From Flavobacterium sp. 9 (lineage in GTDB: Bacteria; Bacteroidota; Bacteroidia; Flavobacteriales; Flavobacteriaceae), in NCBI RefSeq assembly GCF_002754195.1, contig NZ_PEEU01000001.1, positions 6,076,001 to 6,140,000 of the forward strand: a stretch of 64,000 nt of DNA. Direction: 5' to 3'. A program made the position numbers and the translations under genes. Positions 17,957-27,320 of the stretch are shown piece after piece (the first letter of the stretch is position 1; the number at the start of each line of letters is the position of its first letter). The notes beneath the pieces are model-generated. The model worked only from the letters and a program-made list of their open reading frames with translations. It had not been told where the DNA came from and did no database searches.

Positions 17957-19357
17957 ATGTTGCAACTTTCTTTTAAAAACAGAATTGCCTTAAACTATAT
18001 TATCACGACAGGTTTGTTGATTTTGGTAGTTTTCTCTATTATATATTCCATTGTAAAACATACTGTTTATAGCCATATTGATGAAAATATCAATGTCGAA
18101 ATCAAAAATCATTTAGAAGAATTAAAGGTTGTAAATGGCAAAGTAATTTTTATTGATGCCGAAGAGTGGAAAGAACGCGAACATAATACTGTTGACGTGA
18201 ATCCGGTTTTTGTAGAGTTTTTAGATTTGAATAAAAAAGTGATAGAAAAAGCACCAAATCTAAAAACAGAAACACTTGAATTCAAAGATTCGGTAGAAGA
18301 TTTTAAGCTATTTGATACTAAATTAGGCGATCATGCTGTACGACAAATTCAGGTTCCACTTCATATTAATAATAAGAAAATAGGATATGTAATTGTCGCA
18401 ATGTCATTGGCAGATTCTAGAATGGTATTGAATAATTTGTTTGACATTATGTCTCTATCATTCCTGGGGATTTTAATTTTGTTGTTTTTTATAGCACGAT
18501 TTTTTGCTGGCCGAAGTATAAAACCGATAAATGCGATTATAAATACCTCAAAAATAATTACAAAAGATAACCTGAAAACACGAATTCCCTTACCCAGAAC
18601 ACGTGATGAATTGTATACACTTTCTAAAACCATAAACAATTTATTAAACCGAATTGAAGATGCAATAGAACGTGAAAAACAGTTTACGTCTGATGCTTCT
18701 CATGAATTAAGAACGCCTTTGACAGTAATTAAGGGAACGCTTGAAGTTTTGATTCGTAAACCTCGTGATAATAAGGAATATGAAGAAAAAATAAATTATT
18801 GCATTAAAGAAGTAGATCACTTAAATATGTTAGTGGATCAGCTTTTATTAATGGCTCGTTTTGAGAATCAAAAGAAAGGTATAAGTCCGGAAACGGTTTA
18901 TTTAAACGCAATGATTTTGGATGTTTTAACGCTAAATTCTGAGAAGATAAACAATCTGAATATCGATATAAAATTCGATGCTTTAGAAGACTATTACATC
19001 AAATCAGATAATTTCTTAGTAGTGACAATTCTTAGAAATATTATTTCGAATGCAATTAAATACACTAAAAAAGACGGAGCAGTTTCAATTTTACTTTCGA
19101 AACAAAATGAAAAAATAATCTGTAAAATTTCTGATAACGGAATCGGAATTGCCAAAGAAGATCTGGAAGCAATTTTTAATCCTTTCTTTAGATCAAATTC
19201 AACAGATCATCCTGAAATTAAAGGAACTGGATTAGGATTATCAATTGTAAAAAGAATTACAGAATTGCTGCATATTAAGTTTAAAATCGAGAGCGAAATA
19301 GGAGTTGGAACCACTGTTTTTTTGAGTTTTAATGAAAACCTGAAATCGTTATCGTAG
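17957..19357 (+). CDS. Two-component sensor histidine kinase
   Basis: This 466-residue kinase has two membrane helices (about residues 12-32 and 158-180) enclosing a periplasmic sensor, then a HAMP domain (FFAGRSIKPINAI), the phospho-acceptor box SHELRTPL with His249, and the ATPase boxes ISNAIKY (N), DNGIGI (G1) and GTGLGLSIVK (G2). It starts on the base after the response regulator stop codon. The architecture resembles CusS/ArlS-like kinases, but the ligand cannot be inferred. Confidence 0.95.
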   Translation: MLQLSFKNRIALNYIITTGLLILVVFSIIYSIVKHTVYSHIDENINVEIKNHLEELKVVNGKVIFIDAEEWKEREHNTVDVNPVFVEFLDLNKKVIEKAPNLKTETLEFKDSVEDFKLFDTKLGDHAVRQIQVPLHINNKKIGYVIVAMSLADSRMVLNNLFDIMSLSFLGILILLFFIARFFAGRSIKPINAIINTSKIITKDNLKTRIPLPRTRDELYTLSKTINNLLNRIEDAIEREKQFTSDASHELRTPLTVIKGTLEVLIRKPRDNKEYEEKINYCIKEVDHLNMLVDQLLLMARFENQKKGISPETVYLNAMILDVLTLNSEKINNLNIDIKFDALEDYYIKSDNFLVVTILRNIISNAIKYTKKDGAVSILLSKQNEKIICKISDNGIGIAKEDLEAIFNPFFRSNSTDHPEIKGTGLGLSIVKRITELLHIKFKIESEIGVGTTVFLSFNENLKSLS

Positions 19358-19431
19358 AATTAAAAAATGTAATAAAAACGGCATAGATTGCATTTTTTAA
19401 CAATAAACTATCGTTAAGTTAAATTAAAAAT

Positions 19432-19462
19432 TGCTTTTTTATTAAATTAACTGTTATATTTG
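19432..19462 (+). promoter_or_regulatory. Promoter of the histidine operon
   Basis: TTG at 19432-19434 and TATATTTG at 19455-19462 are 20 bases apart, a strong match to the Bacteroidota promoter. It lies 35 bases upstream of the His-rich leader peptide. Confidence 0.8.
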
Positions 19463-19497
19463 CAACCGAATCAAAGAATTAAAAAATAAACCAAGTC

Positions 19498-19557
19498 ATG
19501 ATTTCTATTCAATTACATCATCATCATTTTCATTATTGCTCTCAAGCGATGTGTTAA
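19498..19557 (+). CDS. hisL: Histidine operon leader peptide
   Basis: This short reading frame of 19 codons contains four His codons in a row, then Phe and a fifth His (HHHHFH). It lies between the his promoter and a Rho-independent hairpin, followed by hisG. The arrangement is that of classical ribosome-mediated attenuation: when charged His-tRNA is scarce, the ribosome stalls on the His run and the terminator does not form. It has no function as a protein. Confidence 0.88.
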   Translation: MISIQLHHHHFHYCSQAMC

Positions 19558-19585
19558 TGGTATGCATGTAAATCATCATATTTTA

Positions 19586-19620
19586 AAACCCGTTTGAGTA
19601 CATCAAACGGGTTTTTTTAT
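19586..19620 (+). terminator. Histidine operon attenuator
   Basis: AACCCGTTTGA and TCAAACGGGTT form an 11-bp stem around a short loop, followed by a T run. It begins about 30 bases after the leader-peptide stop and ends about 45 bases before hisG. This is the transcription-stopping hairpin of the attenuation system. Confidence 0.9.
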
Positions 19621-19666
19621 ACCAATTCTTTGTACTCAGACTATTAATCCAACAAAAACTAAAAAA

Positions 19667-20524
19667 ATGAGTACATTAAAAATTGCAATTCAAAAATCTG
19701 GTCGTTTAAACGAAGACAGCATTCAAATCTTAAAAGATTGCGGTATTTCGATCAACAACGGAAACGATCAATTAAAAGCTGAGGCTTCAAATTTTCCATT
19801 AGAAGTTTTGTACCTGAGAAATTCAGATATTCCCCAATATTTAATTGACGGAGTCGTAGATCTTGCTATTGTAGGAGATAATTTATTGGTAGAAAAAGGA
19901 AAACATATTGAAGTAATTCAAAAATTAGGATTTTCAAAATGTAAGGTTTCTGTTGCAGTTCCTAAAGCCTTCAATTACAACTCAATTCAGGATTTGGCAG
20001 GTTTACGTATTGCAACTTCTTACCCAAATACAGTTAATGAATATTTCGATTCTTTTGGATTAAAAGTTGATATTCACCAAATTTCAGGTTCTGTAGAAAT
20101 TGCTCCAAATATTGGTCTTGCTGATGCAATTGTAGATATCGTATCAAGCGGAAGTACTTTATTCAAAAACAACTTAAGAGAAGTAGAAGTTATACTTAAA
20201 AGTGAAGCAGTTTTGGCAGTTTCTCCAAAAGTTTCACCGGAAATTCAGAAGCACATCGATACTTTAAAATTCAGAATACAATCGGTTTTAAGAGCAAGAA
20301 ATTCAAAATATATTTTGATGAATGTACCAAACGATAAAATTGACGAAATTGGTAAAATATTGCCGGTTTTAAGAAGTTTAACCGTTTTACCACTAGCACA
20401 AGAAGGCTGGAGTAGTGTACACTCAGTAATTGATAAAGATACTTTTTGGGATGTAATCGACAAATTAAAAGAGGCTGGAGCCGAAGGAATTTTAGTTTGC
20501 CCAATTGAGAAAATGGTACTTTAG
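19667..20524 (+). CDS. hisG: ATP phosphoribosyltransferase, long form
   Basis: HisG catalyses the first step of histidine synthesis, joining ATP and PRPP. The protein has 285 residues with the long-form architecture: two catalytic lobes (LKIAIQKSGRLNEDS, VDLAIVGDNLL, ADAIVDIVSSGSTL) and a C-terminal ACT-like regulatory domain of about 75 residues that senses histidine, so HisZ is not needed. It is the first structural gene after the attenuator. Confidence 0.96.
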   Translation: MSTLKIAIQKSGRLNEDSIQILKDCGISINNGNDQLKAEASNFPLEVLYLRNSDIPQYLIDGVVDLAIVGDNLLVEKGKHIEVIQKLGFSKCKVSVAVPKAFNYNSIQDLAGLRIATSYPNTVNEYFDSFGLKVDIHQISGSVEIAPNIGLADAIVDIVSSGSTLFKNNLREVEVILKSEAVLAVSPKVSPEIQKHIDTLKFRIQSVLRARNSKYILMNVPNDKIDEIGKILPVLRSLTVLPLAQEGWSSVHSVIDKDTFWDVIDKLKEAGAEGILVCPIEKMVL

Positions 20525-20532
20525 GGCTTTGC

Positions 20533-20618
20533 CCGCACTAGGCTTTAGGCAATATGCTTTAAGCCCAAAAATGACAAAGTTAATAAAGCTTAAAGCCTAC
20601 AGCTTATAGCATAAAGCA
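20533..20618. repeat. Intercistronic hairpin between hisG and hisD
   Basis: Low-complexity words such as TAGGCTTTAGGC, TGCTTTAAGCCC, GCTTAAAGCC and AGCATAAAGC give several overlapping inverted repeats in the 100-base gap. No coding potential is seen. Confidence 0.6.
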
Positions 20619-20625
20619 GAAAATA

Positions 20626-21909
20626 ATGATTAAAATAGACAATCCAAAACCAGAAACCTGGTCAGAAATATTAAAAAGACCAACCAAAACTATCGATGAT
20701 ATCGAAGTTACGGTAAAAGAAATTTTTAAAGAAGTTCAGAAAAAAGGAGATGAAGCTGTTGCTAAATACACTTCGATTTTTGACGGAATCACTTTAGAAA
20801 ATTACGAAGTTACAACTGAAGAAATTCAGGAAGCAATTGGTTTGATTTCAGATGAACTGAAAGAAGCGATTCAATTAGCAAAAGCAAATATTCTAAAATT
20901 TCACACTGCTCAAAAAACAGAACGAATTTCGATCGAAACCACAGAAGGTGTTAATTGTTGGCAGGAAAAAAGACCAATTCAAAAAATCGGACTTTATATT
21001 CCGGGAGGAACAGCGCCTTTGTTTTCAACAGTTTTAATGTTGGCCGTTCCTGCTGAAATTGCAGGTTGCAAAGAAATCGTATTATGTTCGCCACCAGATA
21101 AAACAGGAAAAATTAATCCTGCTATTTTATATGCAGCCAATTTATGTGGCGTAACCAAAATCTTAAAAGTAGGCGGAATCCAGGCAATCGCAGGAATGAC
21201 ATTCGGGACAAAATCAATTCCGAAAGTTTATAAAATCTTCGGACCTGGAAATCAATTTGTAACCGTTGCCAAACAATTAGCAACACAATTTGGAGTAGCG
21301 ATCGATATGCCGGCAGGACCATCGGAATTATTGGTTGTGGCTGATGATACTGCGGTTCCTGCGTTTGTAGCTTCGGATTTGTTATCTCAGGCAGAACACG
21401 GAACGGATAGTCAGGTGATTTTAGTTTCGACTTCAAAAAGATTAATTGATGCTGTCGAAAATGAAATTCAGACTCAAATTGAAGTTCTTCCACGAAAGGA
21501 AATTGCTAAAAAAGCGATTGAAAATTCAAAATTGATTTTTGTTGAAAACGACCAAATTGCTTTAGAATTAATCAATGAATACGGACCGGAACACTTTATT
21601 ATCTGTTCAGAATTTGATGATTTCTATTGCAACGGAATTGTAAATGCAGGTTCTGTTTTTATTGGAAATTATACTCCGGAAAGCGCTGGTGATTATGCTT
21701 CCGGAACAAATCATACTTTGCCAACAAACGGATACGCAAAGAATTATAGCGGTGTAAATCTGGATAGTTTCATGAAATCAATGACTTTTCAGAAAATATC
21801 TAAAGAAGGAATTCAAAACATTGGAAAAGCGATTGAAGTTATGGCTGAAGCCGAAGGTTTGCAAGCGCACAAAAATGCTGTGACGCTTCGCTTAAAGAGT
21901 TTGGAGTAG
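20626..21909 (+). CDS. hisD: Histidinol dehydrogenase
   Basis: HisD oxidises L-histidinol to L-histidine in two NAD+-dependent steps. The 427-residue length is normal. Family motifs are present: GLYIPGGTAPLFST, GPGNQFVTVAKQ, the zinc/substrate region SDLLSQAEHGTDSQV, and the catalytic Glu-His of YGPEHFI. It is the second gene of the his operon, 101 bases after hisG. Confidence 0.97.
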   Translation: MIKIDNPKPETWSEILKRPTKTIDDIEVTVKEIFKEVQKKGDEAVAKYTSIFDGITLENYEVTTEEIQEAIGLISDELKEAIQLAKANILKFHTAQKTERISIETTEGVNCWQEKRPIQKIGLYIPGGTAPLFSTVLMLAVPAEIAGCKEIVLCSPPDKTGKINPAILYAANLCGVTKILKVGGIQAIAGMTFGTKSIPKVYKIFGPGNQFVTVAKQLATQFGVAIDMPAGPSELLVVADDTAVPAFVASDLLSQAEHGTDSQVILVSTSKRLIDAVENEIQTQIEVLPRKEIAKKAIENSKLIFVENDQIALELINEYGPEHFIICSEFDDFYCNGIVNAGSVFIGNYTPESAGDYASGTNHTLPTNGYAKNYSGVNLDSFMKSMTFQKISKEGIQNIGKAIEVMAEAEGLQAHKNAVTLRLKSLE

Positions 21910-21944
21910 AGAACATAGAAAAAAGAGAATAGATTATAGAAGAA

Positions 21945-22016
21945 AGAAGAAAGAAGCAAGAAGCAAGAAGTTAAAGGATTAGATTTTAGTCTTGTTTCTT
22001 GCATCTTGACTCTTTC
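21945..22016. repeat. Intercistronic hairpin between hisD and hisC
   Basis: Purine-rich words (AGAAAGAAGCAAGAAGCAAGAAG) face their complement-like counterparts (CTTGTTTCTTGCATCTTGACTC), giving an imperfect stem of about 20 bases in the 129-base gap. Confidence 0.65.
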
Positions 22017-22038
22017 CTCTCCTCAAAAAAATAAAAAA

Positions 22039-23085
22039 ATGAAATTCAATATAAATACAATAACGCGTGAAAACGTAAAAATATTAAAGCCTTATTCGTC
22101 GGCGCGTGATGAGTTTGAGGATTTTGATACGGCCGAAATGATATTTTTGGATGCTAATGAAAACCCGTTTCAGAATGGTGTGAATCGTTATCCGGATCCG
22201 CAACAGAATTCGGTTAAAGCTATTTTGGCGAAGAATAATAACGTAAAGTCAAGTCAGATTTTATTAGGAAACGGAAGTGATGAAGTATTAGATTTGCTTT
22301 TCAGAGCTTTCTGTGAGCCAAAAACGGATAATATTATTTCGTTGCCACCAACTTACGGAATGTACAGTGTTCTGGCGAATATCAATGCGGTAGAAAATAG
22401 AGAAGTTTTACTTTCTACAGATTTTCAGCCACAAGTAGAGAAAATTTTGGACGCTGTAGATGAGAGTACAAAAATCATCTTTTTATGTTCGCCAAATAAC
22501 CCAACTGGGAATTCTTTTTCGGATGAAAGTGTGGTGAAATTGCTTCAGAATTTTAAAGGTTTGGTCGTAATCGACGAAGCTTATATCGACTTTTCGGATA
22601 AAGAAAGCTGGTTGACAGAAATCGATGAATATCCAAATTTGGTGATTACTCAAACTTTGTCAAAAGCTTATGGTTTAGCGGGAATTCGTTTGGGAATTTG
22701 TTATGCTTCAGAAGCTGTGATCTCAGTTTTGAATAAGATAAAACCTCCTTATAATGTAAACGAATTAACGCAGCAAAGAGCTATTGTCCGTTTAAATGAT
22801 TCGGATAAAATAAAACAAGAAATAGCTTCTATTATTGAACAAAGAGAAGAATTGCTTAAAGTTTTACTTGAAGTAAGTTTTGTAGAAAAAGTATATCCTA
22901 CAGAGGCTAATTTTGTCTTAGTAAAAGTGGATAATGCGAATAAAAGATACGATGAATTAATTGCTAAAGGAATTGTAATTCGTAATAGAACAACTCAGCC
23001 ATTATGCGAAAATTGCCTTCGTTTTACGATTGGAATTCCTGAGGAAAATGCAGTTTTGATTAAAGAATTGAAGTTGTTGAAGTAA
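22039..23085 (+). CDS. hisC: Histidinol-phosphate aminotransferase
   Basis: This PLP enzyme converts imidazole-acetol phosphate and glutamate to histidinol phosphate. The 348 residues include the phosphate-contact region LLGNGSDEVLDLLFRAF, SPNNPTGN, VIDEAYIDF, the PLP lysine in TQTLSKAYGLAGIRLG, and a C-terminal LRFTIG. The ATG at 22039 is preferred; the frame is open upstream to a TTG but that part is repeat sequence with no conservation expected. Confidence 0.96.
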   Translation: MKFNINTITRENVKILKPYSSARDEFEDFDTAEMIFLDANENPFQNGVNRYPDPQQNSVKAILAKNNNVKSSQILLGNGSDEVLDLLFRAFCEPKTDNIISLPPTYGMYSVLANINAVENREVLLSTDFQPQVEKILDAVDESTKIIFLCSPNNPTGNSFSDESVVKLLQNFKGLVVIDEAYIDFSDKESWLTEIDEYPNLVITQTLSKAYGLAGIRLGICYASEAVISVLNKIKPPYNVNELTQQRAIVRLNDSDKIKQEIASIIEQREELLKVLLEVSFVEKVYPTEANFVLVKVDNANKRYDELIAKGIVIRNRTTQPLCENCLRFTIGIPEENAVLIKELKLLK

Positions 23086-23125
23086 AATTTAACCGAAAAA
23101 TTTTTGCTTAAAGAAATTATAATTT

Positions 23126-23605
23126 ATGATTCCAATAGAAACACGAATGAATGATAATGAAATGAAAATCTTAAAAAACAAGATTAGACAAGTTGGTATT
23201 TTAATTACTTTTCTTTCATTATTTATTATTGGTTTTACAATTGCTTGTTATTATTCTTCGGGATCTTTTTTTGTTGTTTATGCTGGTTTTGTCATTTTGT
23301 GTCTACTAATTTATTATTTCTCTACACAAATTTTTGGAGCCAGAAAGGATTTAAAAGAAGGAGTGAAGATTATTAATGAATTTATAATCATTGACAAAGA
23401 AGAAGGTTTTAGAAGAAAAAATCCTTCAACATTCAAAATTATTTTCGATTCGAATGTAATAAAAAGCTGTAATGTTAGTGAAAAAGTTTTTTTTAAATTA
23501 AAAGTAAATGATGTTATTGATATTGAATACACAAAATATGGTAATTGGCTCTTAAGTGTAAAATTCAAAGGAACTGATATTGAAAGTAAATATCATATAG
23601 CATAA
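23126..23605 (+). CDS. Unknown two-helix membrane protein inside the his operon
   Basis: This 159-residue protein has two adjacent hydrophobic segments (about residues 24-45 and 49-67) and a soluble, beta-rich C-terminal part of about 85 residues. It is not recognised and has no connection with histidine synthesis that can be seen. It lies between hisC and hisB, 40 bases after hisC, so it must be co-transcribed with the pathway unless it has its own promoter. A structured repeat RNA follows it. It is probably a gene inserted into the operon. Confidence 0.65.
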   Translation: MIPIETRMNDNEMKILKNKIRQVGILITFLSLFIIGFTIACYYSSGSFFVVYAGFVILCLLIYYFSTQIFGARKDLKEGVKIINEFIIIDKEEGFRRKNPSTFKIIFDSNVIKSCNVSEKVFFKLKVNDVIDIEYTKYGNWLLSVKFKGTDIESKYHIA

Positions 23606-23640
23606 AAAAATAATAACTATAAAGATCTCGAAAACCGTTT

Positions 23641-23760
23641 TTGCGTGAGGGATAGAGGCGGTATCTCGCGATTTAGAAAAACAAGGCTTTTTAGCCGTAG
23701 TTTTTGTTAATCGGGAATATAGACGAAAGCCCGACCCGCCTTTTTCGGCGGGACACGCCC
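23641..23760 (+). ncRNA. Structured RNA element before hisB, three-way-junction type
   Basis: The outer stem pairs GCGTG (23643-23647) with CACGC (23754-23758). A long second stem uses CGATT/AATCG, AAAAAC/GTTTTT and GGCT/AGCC in nested order. The third is GACCCGCC with GGCGGGAC. The core GATAGAGGCGGTATC matches GATAGAAGTGGTATC in the element upstream of fabG (5364-5452). It ends 16 bases before hisB, so it could affect translation or processing of the downstream half of the operon. Confidence 0.55.
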
Positions 23761-23776
23761 AAAATATAAATAAACT

Positions 23777-24913
23777 ATGAAAAAAGTACTTTTTATCGAT
23801 CGTGACGGAACGATTGTGTTAGAACCAGAAAATTATCAATTAGATGCTTTGGAAAAAGTAGAATTTTATCCAAAAGCTTTTCAATATTTGGCTAAAATTG
23901 CCAATGAATTAGATTACGAATTGGCGATGGTGACCAATCAGGACGGATTAGGAACGGATAGTTTTCCGGAAGATACGTTTTGGCCAACGCAAAATTTTAT
24001 CTTAAAAGCCTTTGAAAATGAAGGAGTTTTGTTTGATGATATTTTTATCGACAGATCTTTTCCGGAAGATAATGCGCCAACACGCAAGCCAAGAACGGGA
24101 ATGCTGACAAAATATATTAATAATCCGGAATATGATTTAGCAAATTCATTTGTTCTAGGAGATCGTTTGACTGATGTTGAATTGGCTAAAAATCTTGGTG
24201 CAAAAGCCATTTTTATCAATGATAATGACGGAATTGGAAGTAACGAAATTTCATCTAAACGTGAGGAATTAGACGAAACGATTATTCTTCAAACAATGAG
24301 TTGGAAAGAGATTTATGAGTTTTTGAAACTTGAAGCGCGTTCGGCTTCGATTACGCGTAAAACTAATGAAACCGATATTTTTATCAATTTAAACCTAGAC
24401 GGAACCGGAAAAAGTAAAATCGAAACCGGAATTGCTTTTTTTGATCATATGTTAGATCAAATTTCGCGTCACGGTCAAATGGATTTGGAAATCCTAGTAA
24501 AAGGCGATCTTGAAGTTGATGAACACCATACAATTGAAGATACTGCAATTGCTTTAGGAGAAGTTTTTGCTAAAGCTTTAGGAAATAAACTTGGAATAGA
24601 ACGTTACGGTTTCTGTTTGCCAATGGACGATTGTTTGGCGCAAGTTGCAATTGATTTTGGCGGAAGAAACTGGTTGGTTTGGGAAACCGAATTTAAACGC
24701 GAAATGGTTGGAAAAATGCCAACAGAAATGTTTTTTCACTTCTTTAAATCATTCTCAGACGGCGCAAAAGCTAACATCAACATAAAAGCCGAGGGAACTA
24801 ATGAACACCACAAAATTGAGGCAATTTTTAAAGCTTTCGCGAAAGCAATAAAAGTAGCGGTGAAAAGAGATACAGAGAAAATGATTTTGCCTTCGACAAA
24901 GGGTATGTTGTAA
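23777..24913 (+). CDS. hisB: Bifunctional histidinol-phosphatase / imidazoleglycerol-phosphate dehydratase
   Basis: This 378-residue fusion enzyme carries two steps of histidine synthesis. Residues 1 to about 165 form a HAD-type histidinol phosphatase (DRDGT with Asp8 and Asp10, [16 protein letters not shown]). From about 190 the dehydratase domain follows, with the metal-binding motifs [13 protein letters not shown] and [14 protein letters not shown], and a C-terminal [15 protein letters not shown]. This bifunctional form is known from enterobacteria and Bacteroidota. Confidence 0.96.
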   Translation: MKKVLFIDRDGTIVLEPENYQLDALEKVEFYPKAFQYLAKIANELDYELAMVTNQDGLGTDSFPEDTFWPTQNFILKAFENEGVLFDDIFIDRSFPEDNAPTRKPRTGMLTKYINNPEYDLANSFVLGDRLTDVELAKNLGAKAIFINDNDGIGSNEISSKREELDETIILQTMSWKEIYEFLKLEARSASITRKTNETDIFINLNLDGTGKSKIETGIAFFDHMLDQISRHGQMDLEILVKGDLEVDEHHTIEDTAIALGEVFAKALGNKLGIERYGFCLPMDDCLAQVAIDFGGRNWLVWETEFKREMVGKMPTEMFFHFFKSFSDGAKANINIKAEGTNEHHKIEAIFKAFAKAIKVAVKRDTEKMILPSTKGML

Positions 24914-24919
24914 AAAAGT

Positions 24920-24974
24920 GTCAAGTTTCAGATTTCAGGTTGCACAACAGAACGTGAAACCTGCAACTTGAAAC
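24920..24974. repeat. Intercistronic hairpin between hisB and hisH
   Basis: CAAGTTTCAGATTTCAGGTTGC and GTGAAACCTGCAACTTGAAAC form an imperfect inverted repeat. Nearly the same words occur between ilvB and ilvN (41720-41781). Confidence 0.7.
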
Positions 24975-24992
24975 AAAACAAACAAAAACAAA

Positions 24993-25574
24993 ATGAAAAT
25001 AGTAATTATAAATTACGGAGCAGGAAATATTCAGAGCATTATGTTTGCTATTGAAAGGCTTGGTTTTAAAGCTGTTTTGAGTAATAATCCGGATGAAATT
25101 TTGGCGGCTGATAAAGTGATTTTTCCTGGAGTTGGAGAAGCAAGTTCGGCTATGAAAAAGTTGAAAGAAAGCGGTTTGGATAGTTTGATTCCGAATTTGA
25201 AACAACCGGTTTTGGGAATTTGCCTTGGAATGCAATTAATGTGTAAATCATCTGAAGAAGGAAATACCAAAGGACTTGGGATTTTTGATGTTGATGTGAT
25301 TAAATTTACTTCAAAAGTAAAAGTGCCACAAATGGGTTGGAATCAGATTTATGATTTAAAATCGGATTTGTTTAAAGGAATTTCTGAGAATGAATTCATG
25401 TATTTGGTGCATAGTTTTTACGCCCCAAATTGCGATGAAGCTATTGCTGTAACGGATTACGAACTTGAATATGCATCGGCTTTGCAAAAAAACAATTTTT
25501 ACGGAACTCAATTTCACCCAGAGAAAAGTGGTGCCGTTGGGGAGAAAATATTAGAGAATTTTTTAAAAATGTAA
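24993..25574 (+). CDS. hisH: Imidazole glycerol phosphate synthase, glutamine amidotransferase subunit
   Basis: This class I glutaminase (193 residues) supplies ammonia to HisF. The triad is visible: Cys77 in LGICLGMQLM, and His175 and Glu177 in TQFHPEKSG. The oxyanion region FPGVGEASSAM is present. It pairs with hisF two genes downstream. Confidence 0.97.
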   Translation: MKIVIINYGAGNIQSIMFAIERLGFKAVLSNNPDEILAADKVIFPGVGEASSAMKKLKESGLDSLIPNLKQPVLGICLGMQLMCKSSEEGNTKGLGIFDVDVIKFTSKVKVPQMGWNQIYDLKSDLFKGISENEFMYLVHSFYAPNCDEAIAVTDYELEYASALQKNNFYGTQFHPEKSGAVGEKILENFLKM

Positions 25575-25627
25575 AAAGATTAAAGACTTTACGACTTTAG
25601 ACTTTCTAACTTTAAGACATAAATAAA

Positions 25628-26353
25628 ATGAGAATAATACCAGCCATAGATATCATCGACGGAAAATGTGTTCGCTTATCAAAAGGGGATTACGATACCA
25701 AAATAATTTACAACGAAAATCCGCTTGAAGTAGCGAAATCATTCGAAGCACACGGAATTGAGTATCTGCATTTAGTAGATTTAGATGGCGCAAAATCGAG
25801 TAAAATTGTCAATTATAAAATACTAGAGCAAATTGCAACACAAACGAGTTTGCAAATTGATTTTGGCGGTGGTTTGAAATCTGATAATGATTTGAGAGTT
25901 GCTTTTGAAAGTGGTGCGAGTCAAATTACAGGCGGAAGTATCGCTGTAAAAAACAGAGCAATTTTCGAAAAATGGATTTCGGAATATGGCTCAGAAAAAA
26001 TTATTCTTGGCGCTGACGCTAAAGATGAAAAAATTGCCGTTTCGGGTTGGTTAGAAGATTCAGATGAAGATTTGATTCCGTTTATTCAGGAATATCAAAC
26101 TAAAGGAATTCAGTATGTTATCTGTACGGATATCGCAAAAGACGGAATGTTACAAGGTCCGAGTTTTGATTTGTATAAGAAAATTTTAGCAGAAGCAAAT
26201 GGTTTAAAACTAATTGCTTCGGGTGGAATTTCAACTTTCGACGAACTTCCTAAATTAGCTGAATTAGGCTGCGAAGGAACTATAATTGGAAAGGCGATTT
26301 ACGAGAACAGAATTACCTTGAAACAACTAGAGGATTACATAATTAGAAAATGA
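25628..26353 (+). CDS. hisA: ProFAR isomerase
   Basis: This (beta/alpha)8 isomerase of 241 residues has the catalytic Asp8 in [13 protein letters not shown], a second catalytic Asp in [10 protein letters not shown], and phosphate-binding loops DFGGGLKS and IASGGIS. It converts ProFAR to PRFAR, the substrate of HisHF. It lies 53 bases after hisH. Confidence 0.97.
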   Translation: MRIIPAIDIIDGKCVRLSKGDYDTKIIYNENPLEVAKSFEAHGIEYLHLVDLDGAKSSKIVNYKILEQIATQTSLQIDFGGGLKSDNDLRVAFESGASQITGGSIAVKNRAIFEKWISEYGSEKIILGADAKDEKIAVSGWLEDSDEDLIPFIQEYQTKGIQYVICTDIAKDGMLQGPSFDLYKKILAEANGLKLIASGGISTFDELPKLAELGCEGTIIGKAIYENRITLKQLEDYIIRK

Positions 26354-26424
26354 GATAATTAGTCAATTAGATAATTCTTTACGTTGTGTTTAAAATTATC
26401 TAATTATCTAATTCTCAAATTGAC
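26351..26424. repeat. Intercistronic hairpin between hisA and hisF
   Basis: AATTAGATAATT and AATTATCTAATT are exact reverse complements in the 83-base gap, within repeated TCTAATTA words. Confidence 0.65.
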
Positions 26425-26436
26425 ACATTAAAAAAA

Positions 26437-27192
26437 ATGTTAGCAAAAAGAATCATTCCTTGTTTGGATATAAAAAACGGAAGAACTGTAAAAGGTGTTA
26501 ATTTCGTTGACTTGCGCGATGCTGGTGATCCGGTTGAACTGGCTGAAATCTATTCGGCTGAAGGTGCAGATGAATTGGTTTTTCTGGATATTTCTGCCAC
26601 TGAAGAACGTCGCAAAACGTTGGTCAATATGGTAAGAAGTGTTGCGGAGAAAATTAATATTCCGTTTACGGTTGGCGGTGGAATTTCGTCTGTTGAAGAT
26701 GTTGAAATCCTTCTGAATAATGGAGCTGATAAGGTTTCGATAAATTCATCGGCAGTAAAAAATCCGCAATTGATTAATGATTTGGCTCAGAAATTCGGAA
26801 GTCAATGTGTTGTTGTTGCAATTGATGCGAAACAAATTAACGGACAATGGATCGTACATTTAGTTGGCGGAAAAGTGCCAACAGAACTTAATTTATTTGA
26901 TTGGGCAATAGAAGTAGCAGAACGCGGCGCAGGAGAAATTCTATTTACTTCGATGGATAATGACGGAACCAAAAATGGTTTTGCAAACGAAGCTTTGGCC
27001 AAATTATCGACTTTAATAAATATTCCGATTATTGCCTCTGGCGGTGCGGGAAATATTCAGCATTTTGTGGATTCTTTTAAAGTAGGAAAAGCTGATGCAG
27101 CTTTGGCTGCGAGTGTTTTTCACTTTAAAGAGATTGAGATTAAGGCTTTGAAAGAAGAACTTAGAGATAATGGAATTGAAGTTAGACTTTAG
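26437..27192 (+). CDS. hisF: Imidazole glycerol phosphate synthase cyclase subunit
   Basis: This (beta/alpha)8 cyclase of 251 residues has catalytic Asp11 in [15 protein letters not shown], the second Asp in VVAIDAKQ, and the phosphate loops FTVGGGISS and IASGGAGN. It uses ammonia from HisH to close the imidazole ring and releases AICAR. Confidence 0.97.
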   Translation: MLAKRIIPCLDIKNGRTVKGVNFVDLRDAGDPVELAEIYSAEGADELVFLDISATEERRKTLVNMVRSVAEKINIPFTVGGGISSVEDVEILLNNGADKVSINSSAVKNPQLINDLAQKFGSQCVVVAIDAKQINGQWIVHLVGGKVPTELNLFDWAIEVAERGAGEILFTSMDNDGTKNGFANEALAKLSTLINIPIIASGGAGNIQHFVDSFKVGKADAALAASVFHFKEIEIKALKEELRDNGIEVRL

Positions 27193-27320
27193 AAAATAGA
27201 GTATAGAATATAGAAGAAAGATCTTAGAAGCAAGATTATAAATAAATAGTGATAATATAGGAAGTTCGAATCTAGTTTTATCTTTAAGACTTTCGACTTT
27301 AAAACTTTAGACTACAAATT

